Source of the DNA: DATKCT01 sp035513055
GTDB lineage: Bacteria > Verrucomicrobiota > Verrucomicrobiia > Verrucomicrobiales > DEV007
Assembly (NCBI GenBank): GCA_035513055.1
Contig: DATKCT010000114.1
Span: 1 to 9,428, forward strand
Direction: 5' to 3'
Length of the DNA: 9,428 bases
Program-made: the position numbers and the translations under genes
The notes under the pieces: generated by a model
Databases searched by the model: none
The model's input: the letters and a program-made list of their open reading frames with translations, nothing else
What the model was told of the DNA's origin: nothing
In this document: positions 1-6,233 of the stretch, in pieces
How positions within the stretch are numbered: the first letter of the stretch is position 1
Layout of the letters: the number at the start of each line of letters is the position of its first letter

Positions 1-1
1 G

Positions 2-412
2 TTCTTCGGCACGGGGCGGATTAAACCAGAAGTACGGGAATCGTACAAGAGACAATTTGTCACACCCCGCAATCTAACAATACGCCTGCTAGACCGCCTC
101 GACGCCCGACTAGCAGGGAGCATGCCGAACACTAATGGCGCGCCGCCTTGCCTGTGGGTGCACAAGGGGCGCCCGCGGCACGGGGCGGGCCGGAGGCTCT
201 TGGGAGGCTTGGCTCAGTTCATGGAGGTTCTTGGAGCAGTTTCGGGAGTTTTCAGGGAGCTGAAAGGCGGTAGCAATGGAAGGCGGGGATGTTTCAGCGC
301 GCTTGAGCTTCAGCGCAGCACATGGCGCAGCGCGTGGGCATTGCTGATGGAGCGTTGCCAGGAAGGTAAAGAGGGGGTCGTGGTCTTCTCGCGATGCTTG
401 AGCAAGTTGTAA
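2..412 (+). other. Open frame of unknown identity, cut by the window edge
   Basis: This plus-strand frame is open from the first bases of the window to a stop at 410-412. Roughly its first 40 codons (to about position 122) give a protein-like mix of charged and hydrophobic residues and could be the 3' end of a real gene. The rest is Arg/Gly-rich, low in complexity and overlaps an antisense transposase remnant, so it is probably read-through in GC-rich DNA. I recognise no family. It could be the tail of a gene disrupted by insertion, or chance. Confidence 0.15.
85..117. repeat. Short perfect inverted repeat
   Basis: CCTGCTAG at 85-92 is exactly complementary to CTAGCAGG at 110-117, giving an 8-bp stem with a 17-nt loop. 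No T-tract follows on either strand, so it does not look like an intrinsic terminator. It may be a recombination or insertion scar, or chance. Confidence 0.35.
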
Positions 413-507
413 AGGCCGATGGCCAAGTTGCGCAGGGTGACGAAAATGCGGGCGGCCTTAGGACGGGCTACCCGGCAGCGGTCCTCGCCGAAAGTGACGT
501 CGCGCAC
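310..507 (-). pseudogene. ISAs1-like transposase, C-terminal remnant
   Basis: The minus strand encodes about 65 residues followed by a stop at 310-312. They match my memory of the end of ISAs1/H-repeat-associated (DDE) transposases: a VRDVTFGEDRCRV start, then a LRNLAIGLYNLL helix. Intact members are roughly 350-400 residues, so the N-terminal domain and catalytic core are missing. Homology stops at the Val codon (505-507), just where a 59-bp repeat begins at 509, so that repeat marks the truncation point. The frame is fused by chance to an upstream RAYT remnant and is not functional. Confidence 0.6.
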
Positions 508-508
508 C

Positions 509-567
509 CTACGCTGCTGGGATAGGGGTGCTTCCTCTACTGTGCTGTGCAATTCATGGCTGAAAGG
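509..567. repeat. Dispersed repeat C, copy 1
   Basis: This 59-bp stretch begins CTACGCTGCTGGGAT and ends near CATGGCTGAAAGG. It recurs in the same orientation at 1092-1146. By hand alignment, 53 of 55 aligned bases are identical, plus one 4-base gap. It sits between the RAYT remnant and the ISAs1 remnant and coincides with the loss of homology on the ISAs1 side. It may be the end of a mobile element or a small dispersed repeat. Confidence 0.7.
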
Positions 568-990
568 TTTGAAGCGCTCCTCCCACACCGTGCCATGCCG
601 TTCATGCCGGCTATTGAACCACAGCGAGAACTTGTGTTTGAACTCCTGCATGAAGCGCGAGAGTTCAAAGAGGCGTTCCCGCACCGATCCGGCGATTTCG
701 GCCAAGCGGCCGGCCTCGCCATCGGCCTGGCACTGGACCCCTCGCGCCCAGTTGTCCACTTTTTTATTTGGTGTCTGACACATTATGTAGCAGGAGGTGG
801 AAGTGGTTGCCCAGGCAGCACCAGGCCAGGGTGCGCAGGCCGCTGAAGCGCAGTTGTCTGCGCAGCAGGGTGCGAAGAACTCCCGTTCGCTCTCGCCGAA
901 GACGATGTGACGGCCGGCGAAACAGGAGACGACGTGATAGCAATGGGTCTGCCCCTTGGGACCGGGCAGGAAGCGGCGCAGCTTTCTCAT
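568..990 (-). pseudogene. Broken RAYT (REP-associated Y1-type tyrosine transposase)
   Basis: The gene starts at the ATG at 988-990 (MRKLRRFLPGPKG). A frameshift lies near 870-876: the early part reads in one frame, while the HUH segment (GNHFHLLLH, HFH at 797-805) reads in another. One missing base would account for it. Right after the HUH segment, a 50-bp repeat (733-782) replaces the sequence expected there, including by family knowledge the catalytic Tyr region. A C-terminal piece resumes at about 732, with a FMQEFKHKFSLWFN helix and the GTVWEERFK motif typical of the family, and stops abruptly at 568. The usual ending (a DLNPVRAG-type motif) is absent. Y1 single-strand transposases of this kind mobilise or maintain REP repeats. 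This copy is dead. Confidence 0.75.
733..782. repeat. Dispersed repeat A/B, copy A
   Basis: This 50-bp unit runs from CTGGACCCC through a TTTTTTATTT tract to the 11-bp palindrome GTGTCTGACAC (771-781). It matches 1000-1050 in the same orientation, with 5 mismatches and one 1-base gap by hand alignment. It sits inside the RAYT remnant, directly after the HFHLLLH segment. From memory, GTGTCTGACAC-type palindromes often lie near Y1 transposase genes in diverse bacteria, which would make this a candidate target repeat of such an enzyme. Confidence 0.75.
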
Positions 991-999
991 GCCGCCACC

Positions 1000-1050
1000 C
1001 TGGACCCCGTTGCGCCCGGTAGTCAACTTTTTTATTTTGTGTCTGACACA
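1000..1050. repeat. Dispersed repeat A/B, copy B
   Basis: This 51-bp copy matches 733-782. Its palindrome GTGTCTGACAC lies at 1039-1049. On the minus strand it comes just before the RAYT start codon (988-990), so the N-terminal half of RAYT is bracketed by the two copies. A perfect TATAAT follows at 1052-1057, but with no good -35 box and no gene downstream. Confidence 0.75.
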
Positions 1051-1091
1051 ATATAATCCGCCGCTCCATGCGTTTCACGGGCAGTTCAACT

Positions 1092-1146
1092 CTACGCTGC
1101 TGGGATGGGGGTGCTTCCTCTACTGGTGCAATTCATGGCAGAAAGG
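1092..1146. repeat. Dispersed repeat C, copy 2
   Basis: This is the second, 55-bp copy of the repeat at 509-567, in the same orientation. It lacks a 4-base segment and differs at two positions. The sequences on both sides are unlike those of copy 1, so the shared block is a defined unit and not part of a longer duplication. Confidence 0.7.
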
Positions 1147-1347
1147 GTATGTGAAACGTGGGTCAATGGAGGTCAATCCCGCCGGATTTCCAGGGCTTGT
1201 TCATCTGCTCCGCAGGTGAAACAGCCCTGGGCGCGGGGCGTGAAAGCGCATTTCCATGGCATGTTTTCATGGGTCGGCAAGAAACGACCACTATCTCCCT
1301 TACCGGGGGGCGTACACTCTTGTCGGCCATTGGGCCGCACAAGATCG

Positions 1348-1388
1348 CGGGCAGGAGTGCCCGCGCCACAGGCAGGAGTGCCCGCGCC
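1348..1388. repeat. 21-bp tandem repeat (two units) with hairpin
   Basis: GGCAGGAGTGCCCGCGCC occurs at 1350-1367 and again at 1371-1388, separated by ACA, so the period is 21 bp. The first unit also forms a hairpin, GCGGGCA/TGCCCGC (1348-1354 with 1359-1365). I recall similar GGCAGGAGTGCC-type units scattered between genes in Verrucomicrobiota genomes, but I cannot verify this here. Confidence 0.7.
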
Positions 1389-1445
1389 CCAATATTTCCC
1401 AACCGGGGGTCGCTCCGCCGCCGCTCAGAGACGAGCCCTAGAGAT

Positions 1446-1468
1446 TCGGAGGCTCCTTCCGCCTCCGA
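1446..1468. repeat. Perfect inverted repeat, 8-bp stem
   Basis: TCGGAGGC (1446-1453) pairs with GCCTCCGA (1461-1468) across a 7-nt loop, TCCTTCC. No T-run follows and no gene ends nearby, so it is more likely an intergenic palindromic repeat than a terminator. Confidence 0.6.
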
Positions 1469-1734
1469 CGCCCCGTTGGTGCATAGGCACTGCGCGGCGC
1501 GGGTGTGGCGGCGCCGGCGCTCGCTGCCTATTGGGAGGGGGAGGGCAGCTTGTGAAGGGAGGAAGCGGAGGCGGGCGCCGCCGCCCTTGGACTGCGGCTT
1601 CCCTTGGCCGGTCCTTCCGAACGCAGGAAAACGCTCAACAGCAATGCCTTGTAGCGATGGTTGCATACGCATTTCCTGCAAGAGTCCATCGCTCTGTTCT
1701 TGCGACTCACTTCGCAATCCGCCAAGATTCCACC

Positions 1735-3777
1735 ATGCGACAAATCAGCGCCCTTCTAACGGCTTGTCTGGCCTGCATCGTGGTCGCCACATCCGCCTTC
1801 GCCCAGGCTTTGGGGGAGCCCGACCGCAGCGAGCCGGGCGACGCGATGATTCAGGATTATTTGGCCCGCGAAACGGCCCGCCTGGCGATGAAGTGGGACG
1901 CCGGCGCGAAGTCGCTAGCCGGCTGGCAGGCCCAAAGGCCCGAATACTACGAACAATATCTCTATATGCTCGGCCTTTGGCCGCTTCCGGAAAAGACGCC
2001 GCTCGCTGCGACCGTCACGGGCAATTACGAAGGCGACGGATACGTCGTCGAGAACTTGCATTATGAAAGCCGTCCAAAGCTCTATGTCACCGGCAACCTT
2101 TACCGGCCCGCCAACGTCAAACCCGGCGAGCGCCTGCCGGCCGTGTTCTACGTCTGTGGCCATTCGGGCCGCGGCCGCGACGGCAACAAGGTCGCGTTTC
2201 AATCGCACGGCATCTGGCTTGCCCGTCATGGCTATGTTTGCCTGGTAGTCGATACGCTCCAACTGGGCGAGATCGCCGCATTCCACCACGGCACCTACAA
2301 CCTTCAGCGGTGGTGGTGGCATTCGCGGGGCTTCACGCCGGCCGGTGTCGAAGCCTGGAACGGCGTCCGCGGCATCGATTACCTCATCAGCAGGCCCGAC
2401 GTCGATCCCGGGCGGATTGGCGTAACCGGCATCAGCGGCGGCGGCGCGGCCACGTTCTGGATCGCGGCGGCCGACGAGCGGGTGAAAGTCGCGATTCCGG
2501 TCAGCGGCATGGCGGACTTGGAGTCCTACGTGCCGAATCGCGTGATCAATGGGCACTGCGACTGCATGTTCCTCTACAACACATTCCAGTGGCCCTGGAC
2601 GCGCATTGCGGGCCTGGTCGCTCCGCGACCCATGCTGTTTGTCAACAGTGACAACGATCCCATCTTTCCGATGGACGCTAACGAGCGGATTACCAACCGC
2701 CTGGAGCGACTCTATAGCCTCTACGGCAAGAGCGCCGATTTCGACACAGTCGTGAGCGTCGGCGGCCACGCCTACCGGCAGGATATCCGCGAGGCCGTGT
2801 ACCGCTTTCTAAACGCACACCTGAAGGGAGACGCCCGCCCAATCACTGACAGCGAAATCGACGTGGTGAGCGAGGGGAGAGATCCCGGACCCCATCCAAT
2901 TCCACACGCGAAACTCCGCGTCTTCCCGACCGGCGCCGATCTGCCGCCCGACCAGCTCAACACCACGATCGACGAGCATTTCGTGCCGCTGGCTGCCGTC
3001 GCCGCGCCGGGCGCCGGAGAGTTTGACACGTGGAAGAAGTCGCTCCTGGCGGAACTGCGACGCGTGAGCTTTGCGTATTTCCCCGAGACAATTCCCGCAG
3101 CCCAAAAGACCGGCGATGGGGACGAGGATTCGCTGCGGCTCGAGTCGGAGGAAGGCATTGAACTGCACATTCGCTATCCGAAACTCCGGACCGGCGATGG
3201 AGCCCAGGGGCTTCTCCTCGCCCTCCTCACCGAGGACGAGGCCGGCACGACGCCTGACTGGGTGCAGGATATCGGCATCGGCTACCGCATCGTGGCGCTC
3301 TGCGAGCCACGGGGGATCGGGGCAACGCGCTGGACTCGCAAGAACGGGCCAAACTACGTCGAGCGCTCGCACGCCCTTTTGGGCCGCACGGTTGACGCCG
3401 GGCGCGTCTGGGACGCGATCGGAGCCGCAAAGTATCTGGCAAGCACTGATTCTCTCCTCTCCTCTCGCGCTGAGGGTGAAAAGCCGGTTGTCCACCTAGC
3501 TGGCAAAGGCTCCGCCGGCCTGATTGCCGCCTACGCTGCGGCGCTCGACGAATCGATCGCCGGCGTAGAGATCGTCTCGCCACCCGCAACGCTCATGGAC
3601 GCGGCGGCTCCCCAGCTTATGAACGCGCTCCGAGTCTGTGACGCGCCTGTGGCGATGGGCTTCATTGCTCCGCGGCCCCTGACTCTCATCGGAGCTGATG
3701 CGGAGGATTTCGCCGTCACACAGGCCGCTTACGCCGCTGCCGGAGCGAAAGAGAAACTGCAGATCCGGCCGGAATAG
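1735..3777 (+). CDS. Secreted two-domain alpha/beta hydrolase (acetylxylan-esterase/prolyl-oligopeptidase-like)
   Basis: A 680-residue exported protein. The start at 1735 was chosen because it opens a clear signal peptide (hydrophobic residues about 6-22, AFA-Q cleavage near 23); the frame is open further upstream but only through repeats. Residues about 90-365 form an alpha/beta-hydrolase domain with nucleophile elbow GISGGG (Ser234), a likely acid in NSDNDP (Asp308) and a catalytic His in GGHAY (His345). Residues about 465-680 look like a second hydrolase half that has lost its nucleophile: the elbow-like segment reads LAGKGSAG (589-595), and the chain ends at residue 680 with no His that could complete a triad. 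The domain type suggests an esterase acting on plant or algal polysaccharide decorations, but the substrate cannot be read from sequence. A DUF1080 gene follows 185 bases downstream. No Shine-Dalgarno is visible. Confidence 0.85.
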   Translation: MRQISALLTACLACIVVATSAFAQALGEPDRSEPGDAMIQDYLARETARLAMKWDAGAKSLAGWQAQRPEYYEQYLYMLGLWPLPEKTPLAATVTGNYEGDGYVVENLHYESRPKLYVTGNLYRPANVKPGERLPAVFYVCGHSGRGRDGNKVAFQSHGIWLARHGYVCLVVDTLQLGEIAAFHHGTYNLQRWWWHSRGFTPAGVEAWNGVRGIDYLISRPDVDPGRIGVTGISGGGAATFWIAAADERVKVAIPVSGMADLESYVPNRVINGHCDCMFLYNTFQWPWTRIAGLVAPRPMLFVNSDNDPIFPMDANERITNRLERLYSLYGKSADFDTVVSVGGHAYRQDIREAVYRFLNAHLKGDARPITDSEIDVVSEGRDPGPHPIPHAKLRVFPTGADLPPDQLNTTIDEHFVPLAAVAAPGAGEFDTWKKSLLAELRRVSFAYFPETIPAAQKTGDGDEDSLRLESEEGIELHIRYPKLRTGDGAQGLLLALLTEDEAGTTPDWVQDIGIGYRIVALCEPRGIGATRWTRKNGPNYVERSHALLGRTVDAGRVWDAIGAAKYLASTDSLLSSRAEGEKPVVHLAGKGSAGLIAAYAAALDESIAGVEIVSPPATLMDAAAPQLMNALRVCDAPVAMGFIAPRPLTLIGADAEDFAVTQAAYAAAGAKEKLQIRPE

Positions 3778-3962
3778 AGCCATGCAGACGGCCAACGCGG
3801 CGACTGCGCTCCTGATAGGGCATGTGCGCGCTGCGAAACGGTATGAGAAATGCAAGCTAAGCGCGTCTCCCCGGCTCCATCGCGGACTGGCGCATCGGCG
3901 CTCCCTGAGGAATACTCCTTAATCCCATTCGGACTTTCGTATCCAATCCTCCCCCATCTCGT
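3778..3962. other. Intergenic gap between hydrolase and DUF1080 genes
   Basis: 185 bases with no convincing gene; a 46-codon ATG frame from 3782 looks random. No stem with a T-tract marks the end of the hydrolase transcript, and I see no clear promoter for the next gene. Confidence 0.4.
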
Positions 3963-4952
3963 ATGAAGCCCTTCTCGTGCCTCGCCCCTTCCCGCGCGGT
4001 CCTCGCCCCCGCGCTGGCCTCGGTCCTCCTCATCTTGCCACTCCCCGCGATGGGGCAAGACCCCGGCGAAGATCCGGACTTCGCTGTCCAAGGCGAATAC
4101 ATCGGTGAAATCGATGGCGAATCTTACGGCGCCCACGTCGTCGCAGAAGGGGACAGCAAATTCGCCATCCGCTTCTATCCCGGCGGTTTGCCCGGCGACG
4201 GATGGCGAAAAACCGCGCCCTCGCGGGACGGACAGGGGGCCCGGAAAGACGGGTCGGTCGCCTTTGCCGCCGGCGAGTGGGAGGTCAAGCTCGACTCCGG
4301 ACACCGCCTCGCGGTCCGCTCCCAAGACAAGGAGGAAGACGCAGGCGTGCTCAGTCGCATCGAACGGAAGAGCCCAACGCTTGGGCGCCGCCCTCCCGAG
4401 GATGCCCTCATCCTCTTTGACGGGAAGAACCTCGATCAATGGCAAGACGGCGCCCGTATCACCGAGGACGGCTTGCTCCGGGAAGGCGCGGCAAGCAAAC
4501 CCCTCTTTCAGACCTTCCAACTCCACCTCGAATTCCGCACGCCTTTCCAACCGAAGGCGCGAGGTCAAGGGCGCGGCAACAGCGGATTCTACGCTCAAGG
4601 CCGTTATGAAGTCCAGATCCTCGACTCCTTCGGTCTCGCCGGTCTCCACAACGAATGCGGCGGCATTTACACCGTGGCTGAACCCGCAGTGAACATGTGC
4701 TTTCCTCCGCTTTCCTGGCAAAGCTATGATATCGATTTCACTCCGGCGCAATTCGAAGCCGGCGGCAAGAAGACGGCCAACGCCCGCCTCACTGTGCGGC
4801 ACAACGGGGTTCTCATTCACGAGGATGTCGAAGTCGATCACGCCACTACCGCCGCTCCGCTCAGTGAGGGTCCGGAACCCGGACCCATCTACCTCCAGGA
4901 TCACGGAAACCCGGTGCGCTTCCGCAACATCTGGATCGTGCCCAAAGAATAG
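3963..4952 (+). CDS. Secreted DUF1080 (3-keto-disaccharide hydrolase family) protein
   Basis: A 329-residue protein with a signal peptide (hydrophobic residues 13-30, cleavage near AMG-QD at about 31). Residues about 38-135 form an N-terminal module (GEYIGEIDG, FYPGGLPGDGW). Residues about 147-327 are the DUF1080 domain, a jelly-roll LamG-like fold: LFDGKNLDQW (151-160), GNSGFYAQGRYEVQILDSFG (205-224), NECGGIY (230-236), SWQSYDIDFT (251-260), HNGVLIHEDVE (280-290) and LQDHGNPVRFRNIWI (311-325). All the hallmark blocks are present, so the domain is complete. Some members hydrolyse 3-keto-glycosides; activity here is inferred from family only. The stop lies 6 bases before the clpS start, so co-transcription is likely although the functions look unrelated. 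Confidence 0.9.
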   Translation: MKPFSCLAPSRAVLAPALASVLLILPLPAMGQDPGEDPDFAVQGEYIGEIDGESYGAHVVAEGDSKFAIRFYPGGLPGDGWRKTAPSRDGQGARKDGSVAFAAGEWEVKLDSGHRLAVRSQDKEEDAGVLSRIERKSPTLGRRPPEDALILFDGKNLDQWQDGARITEDGLLREGAASKPLFQTFQLHLEFRTPFQPKARGQGRGNSGFYAQGRYEVQILDSFGLAGLHNECGGIYTVAEPAVNMCFPPLSWQSYDIDFTPAQFEAGGKKTANARLTVRHNGVLIHEDVEVDHATTAAPLSEGPEPGPIYLQDHGNPVRFRNIWIVPKE

Positions 4953-4958
4953 AACCCA

Positions 4959-5270
4959 ATGGCCGCCCCGGCCCAACCCAAGCCTCAGGCCCCCACCCGC
5001 ACTCAGCCGGCGACGCGTACGATCGAGGTTCTTGACCGGCCCTGGCATGTCATCGTCTTCAATGATCCGGTGAACATCATGAACTTTGTCACCCTCGTCT
5101 TCCAACGCGTCTTCGGCTACCCGAAGGAAAAGGCCGAATCTCTCATGCTGCACATCCACAGGCATGGAAAATCCATCGTTTGGAGCGGGGCCCGCGAGCG
5201 CGCGGAGTTCTACGTCCAGCAGCTCCAGAGCCATCAGCTTTGGGCTAGTATGGAACAATCCGAACCTTGA
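4959..5270 (+). CDS. clpS: ATP-dependent Clp protease adaptor ClpS
   Basis: A 103-residue cytoplasmic adaptor that delivers N-degron substrates to the ClpA/ClpC unfoldase. A Pro/Ala/Thr-rich tail (residues 1-20) leads into the ClpS core (22-100). NDPVNIMNFV (35-44) carries Asn35 and Asp36 of the N-degron pocket; the second acidic residue of E. coli ClpS is Pro37 here. MLHIHRHGKS (63-72) carries the pocket His (His67). The NDPVN motif and the LWASME ending resemble actinobacterial ClpS more than the E. coli form. The start lies 6 bases after the DUF1080 stop, and the stop overlaps or abuts the DUF2017 start. clpA/clpC is not in the window. Confidence 0.92.
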   Translation: MAAPAQPKPQAPTRTQPATRTIEVLDRPWHVIVFNDPVNIMNFVTLVFQRVFGYPKEKAESLMLHIHRHGKSIVWSGARERAEFYVQQLQSHQLWASMEQSEP

Positions 5271-5272
5271 TC

Positions 5273-5815
5273 ATGCGTCTGGTTCGCACCAGCCAAGGGG
5301 TCACTCTCGCCTCTGTCTCCCGCGCCGAACTCCTGCTCCTCCACCTCGTCGCTCCCACGGCGGACTTTACCAGCTCCCCGGAGTTGCGCCGCCGCTTCTT
5401 TCCGGACCCCGTCTCCTTCGCCACGGATACAGATGCCGCCCGGTCGATCCGGGAAGATTGGGTCGAGTTTGCGCTTCCCCAGATCGAACAAAAGCTGCTC
5501 GAAGCACAGGAGACCGTCCGCGACGATCTCGAGGGTGCGCGCCCGTCCAAGCGGCGCTCCTCCGCCCCTCGAGCACCTGCTCAGGATACGGTCTCTATTC
5601 CCATTCCCGAAGCCCATGGCGAAGCCTGGTACAGCGCCCTCAATCAAGCCCGCCTCGCTCTCGACTACACCAAGCAGAATCAGCCGAAGGCTTTTCACCC
5701 TGGACCGGAACCCATGTTTCAGGGATCGCCCAAGTTCTTTCTCGAGATCCAAAATGCGTTCTACGCCCGGATCCAGACCTTTCTTCTCGAGACGCTGCTT
5801 GACCGGGATTCCTAA
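5273..5815 (+). CDS. DUF2017 family protein, partner gene of clpS
   Basis: A 180-residue cytoplasmic protein counted from the ATG at 5273, two bases after the clpS stop; a TTG at 5267 in the same frame would overlap clpS and add two residues. It is mostly helical, with an acidic/hydrophobic segment (REDWVEFALPQIEQKL, 60-75), a basic linker (90-105) and the AWYSALNQARLAL block (118-130), which is the feature I recognise from DUF2017. In Actinobacteria, DUF2017 genes sit directly after clpS; the same order here supports both calls. The molecular function is unknown, and a role in ClpS-dependent proteolysis is only inferred from linkage. Confidence 0.75.
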   Translation: MRLVRTSQGVTLASVSRAELLLLHLVAPTADFTSSPELRRRFFPDPVSFATDTDAARSIREDWVEFALPQIEQKLLEAQETVRDDLEGARPSKRRSSAPRAPAQDTVSIPIPEAHGEAWYSALNQARLALDYTKQNQPKAFHPGPEPMFQGSPKFFLEIQNAFYARIQTFLLETLLDRDS

Positions 5816-5883
5816 CTCAACTATTCCCGGCCGCGCCCAACCCTCCGCTTCATTGCGCGCCGCCGTTGCCCGCCCGGGCGCCA

Positions 5884-6216
5884 TCATCCGGAGCTTTCGG
5901 CGTCGAGACGGTCCTCCAACGCTTTCTTCCATTCCCCGGCCAGCTCCTCGACCGGCTTGCCCGTGAGCGTCTCCCAGATGCCTTCCTCGAACTGCCCCTC
6001 CCGGGCCGCCGCATTCAGCTTGCGCACCAGGTCCGCGTCGTAAGTGCGCGCGGTCCAATCCAGGAAATTCGCGCTCACCCGGTAACTGGCGTCGTAGCGA
6101 GCCCTCTCGAGATTGCGACGCGTTATCTCCGCCCCTCGCGTCTCCGGCTCGTAGAGAAACCGCCGGCAGTATCCAGAGCGCACTCCCCGGGATCCAGGCT
6201 CGACTCTAGCCCACAT
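5884..6216 (-). pseudogene. 5'-truncated basic secretory protein (BSP) peptidase remnant
   Basis: The minus-strand frame (110 codons from 6216) matches the C-terminal part of the plant/bacterial basic secretory protein family, which are putative zinc peptidases. Family blocks run from RRFLYEP (18-24) through ASYRVSANFLDWTARTYD (43-60), DLVRKLNAAAREGQFEEGIW (62-81) and TGKPVEELAGEWKKAL (85-100). The first 15 or so residues do not look like the family, and the upstream region that should hold the signal peptide and HExxH zinc site is missing: only 17 bases separate this frame from the divergent DUF1028 start. Without the HExxH it cannot be an active peptidase. It may still be expressed as a short peptide, but a decayed gene is the simplest reading. 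Confidence 0.7.
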
Positions 6217-6233
6217 TTCTCATAGCTTCCGCC

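Larger units (their letters stand above)
1147..1734. other. Gene-free repeat-rich stretch before the hydrolase gene
   Basis: About 590 bases with no recognisable coding sequence, although GC richness leaves several frames open on both strands. It holds a 21-bp tandem duplication (1350-1388), an 8-bp-stem hairpin (1446-1468), a 10-bp palindrome GCGCCGGCGC (1511-1520) and a GGCGG/CCGCC hairpin (1570-1585). The last 150 bases are less structured and would carry the hydrolase promoter, but I see no convincing -35/-10 pair. Confidence 0.6.

Noticed and set aside
7..188. 13-bp direct repeat CGGCACGGGGCGG at 7-19 and 176-188
   Set aside because: It is short and GC-rich with no further similarity around it; chance is a sufficient explanation.
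1029..1057. Possible promoter with perfect TATAAT at 1052-1057 and TTTTTA 17 bases upstream
   Set aside because: The -35 match is poor, the AT-rich repeat makes such hits likely, and no gene starts downstream within several hundred bases.
1348..1388. CRISPR-like array
   Set aside because: There are only two units with a 3-base gap, so nothing of spacer length separates them.
1105..1734. Upstream extension of the hydrolase reading frame to an ATG at 1105 (210 extra codons)
   Set aside because: The extension runs through repeat C, the 21-bp tandem repeat and hairpins, is low in complexity, and would bury an excellent signal peptide that starts at 1735.
1915..2769. Minus-strand open frame antisense to the hydrolase
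   Set aside because: It covers the catalytic domain of a clear plus-strand gene; GC-rich third positions explain the open frame.
3782..3922. Small 46-codon ATG frame after the hydrolase stop
   Set aside because: It is rich in Arg, Ala and Leu, has no ribosome site or recognisable pattern, and resembles random translation.
3729..5258. Long minus-strand open frame (509 codons) antisense to DUF1080 and clpS
   Set aside because: It is a codon-bias shadow of well-identified plus-strand genes and shows no recognisable domain.
5234..6058. Minus-strand open frame antisense to DUF2017
   Set aside because: It is a Gly/Arg-rich shadow without family features, overlapping the supported DUF2017 gene and the BSP remnant in another frame.
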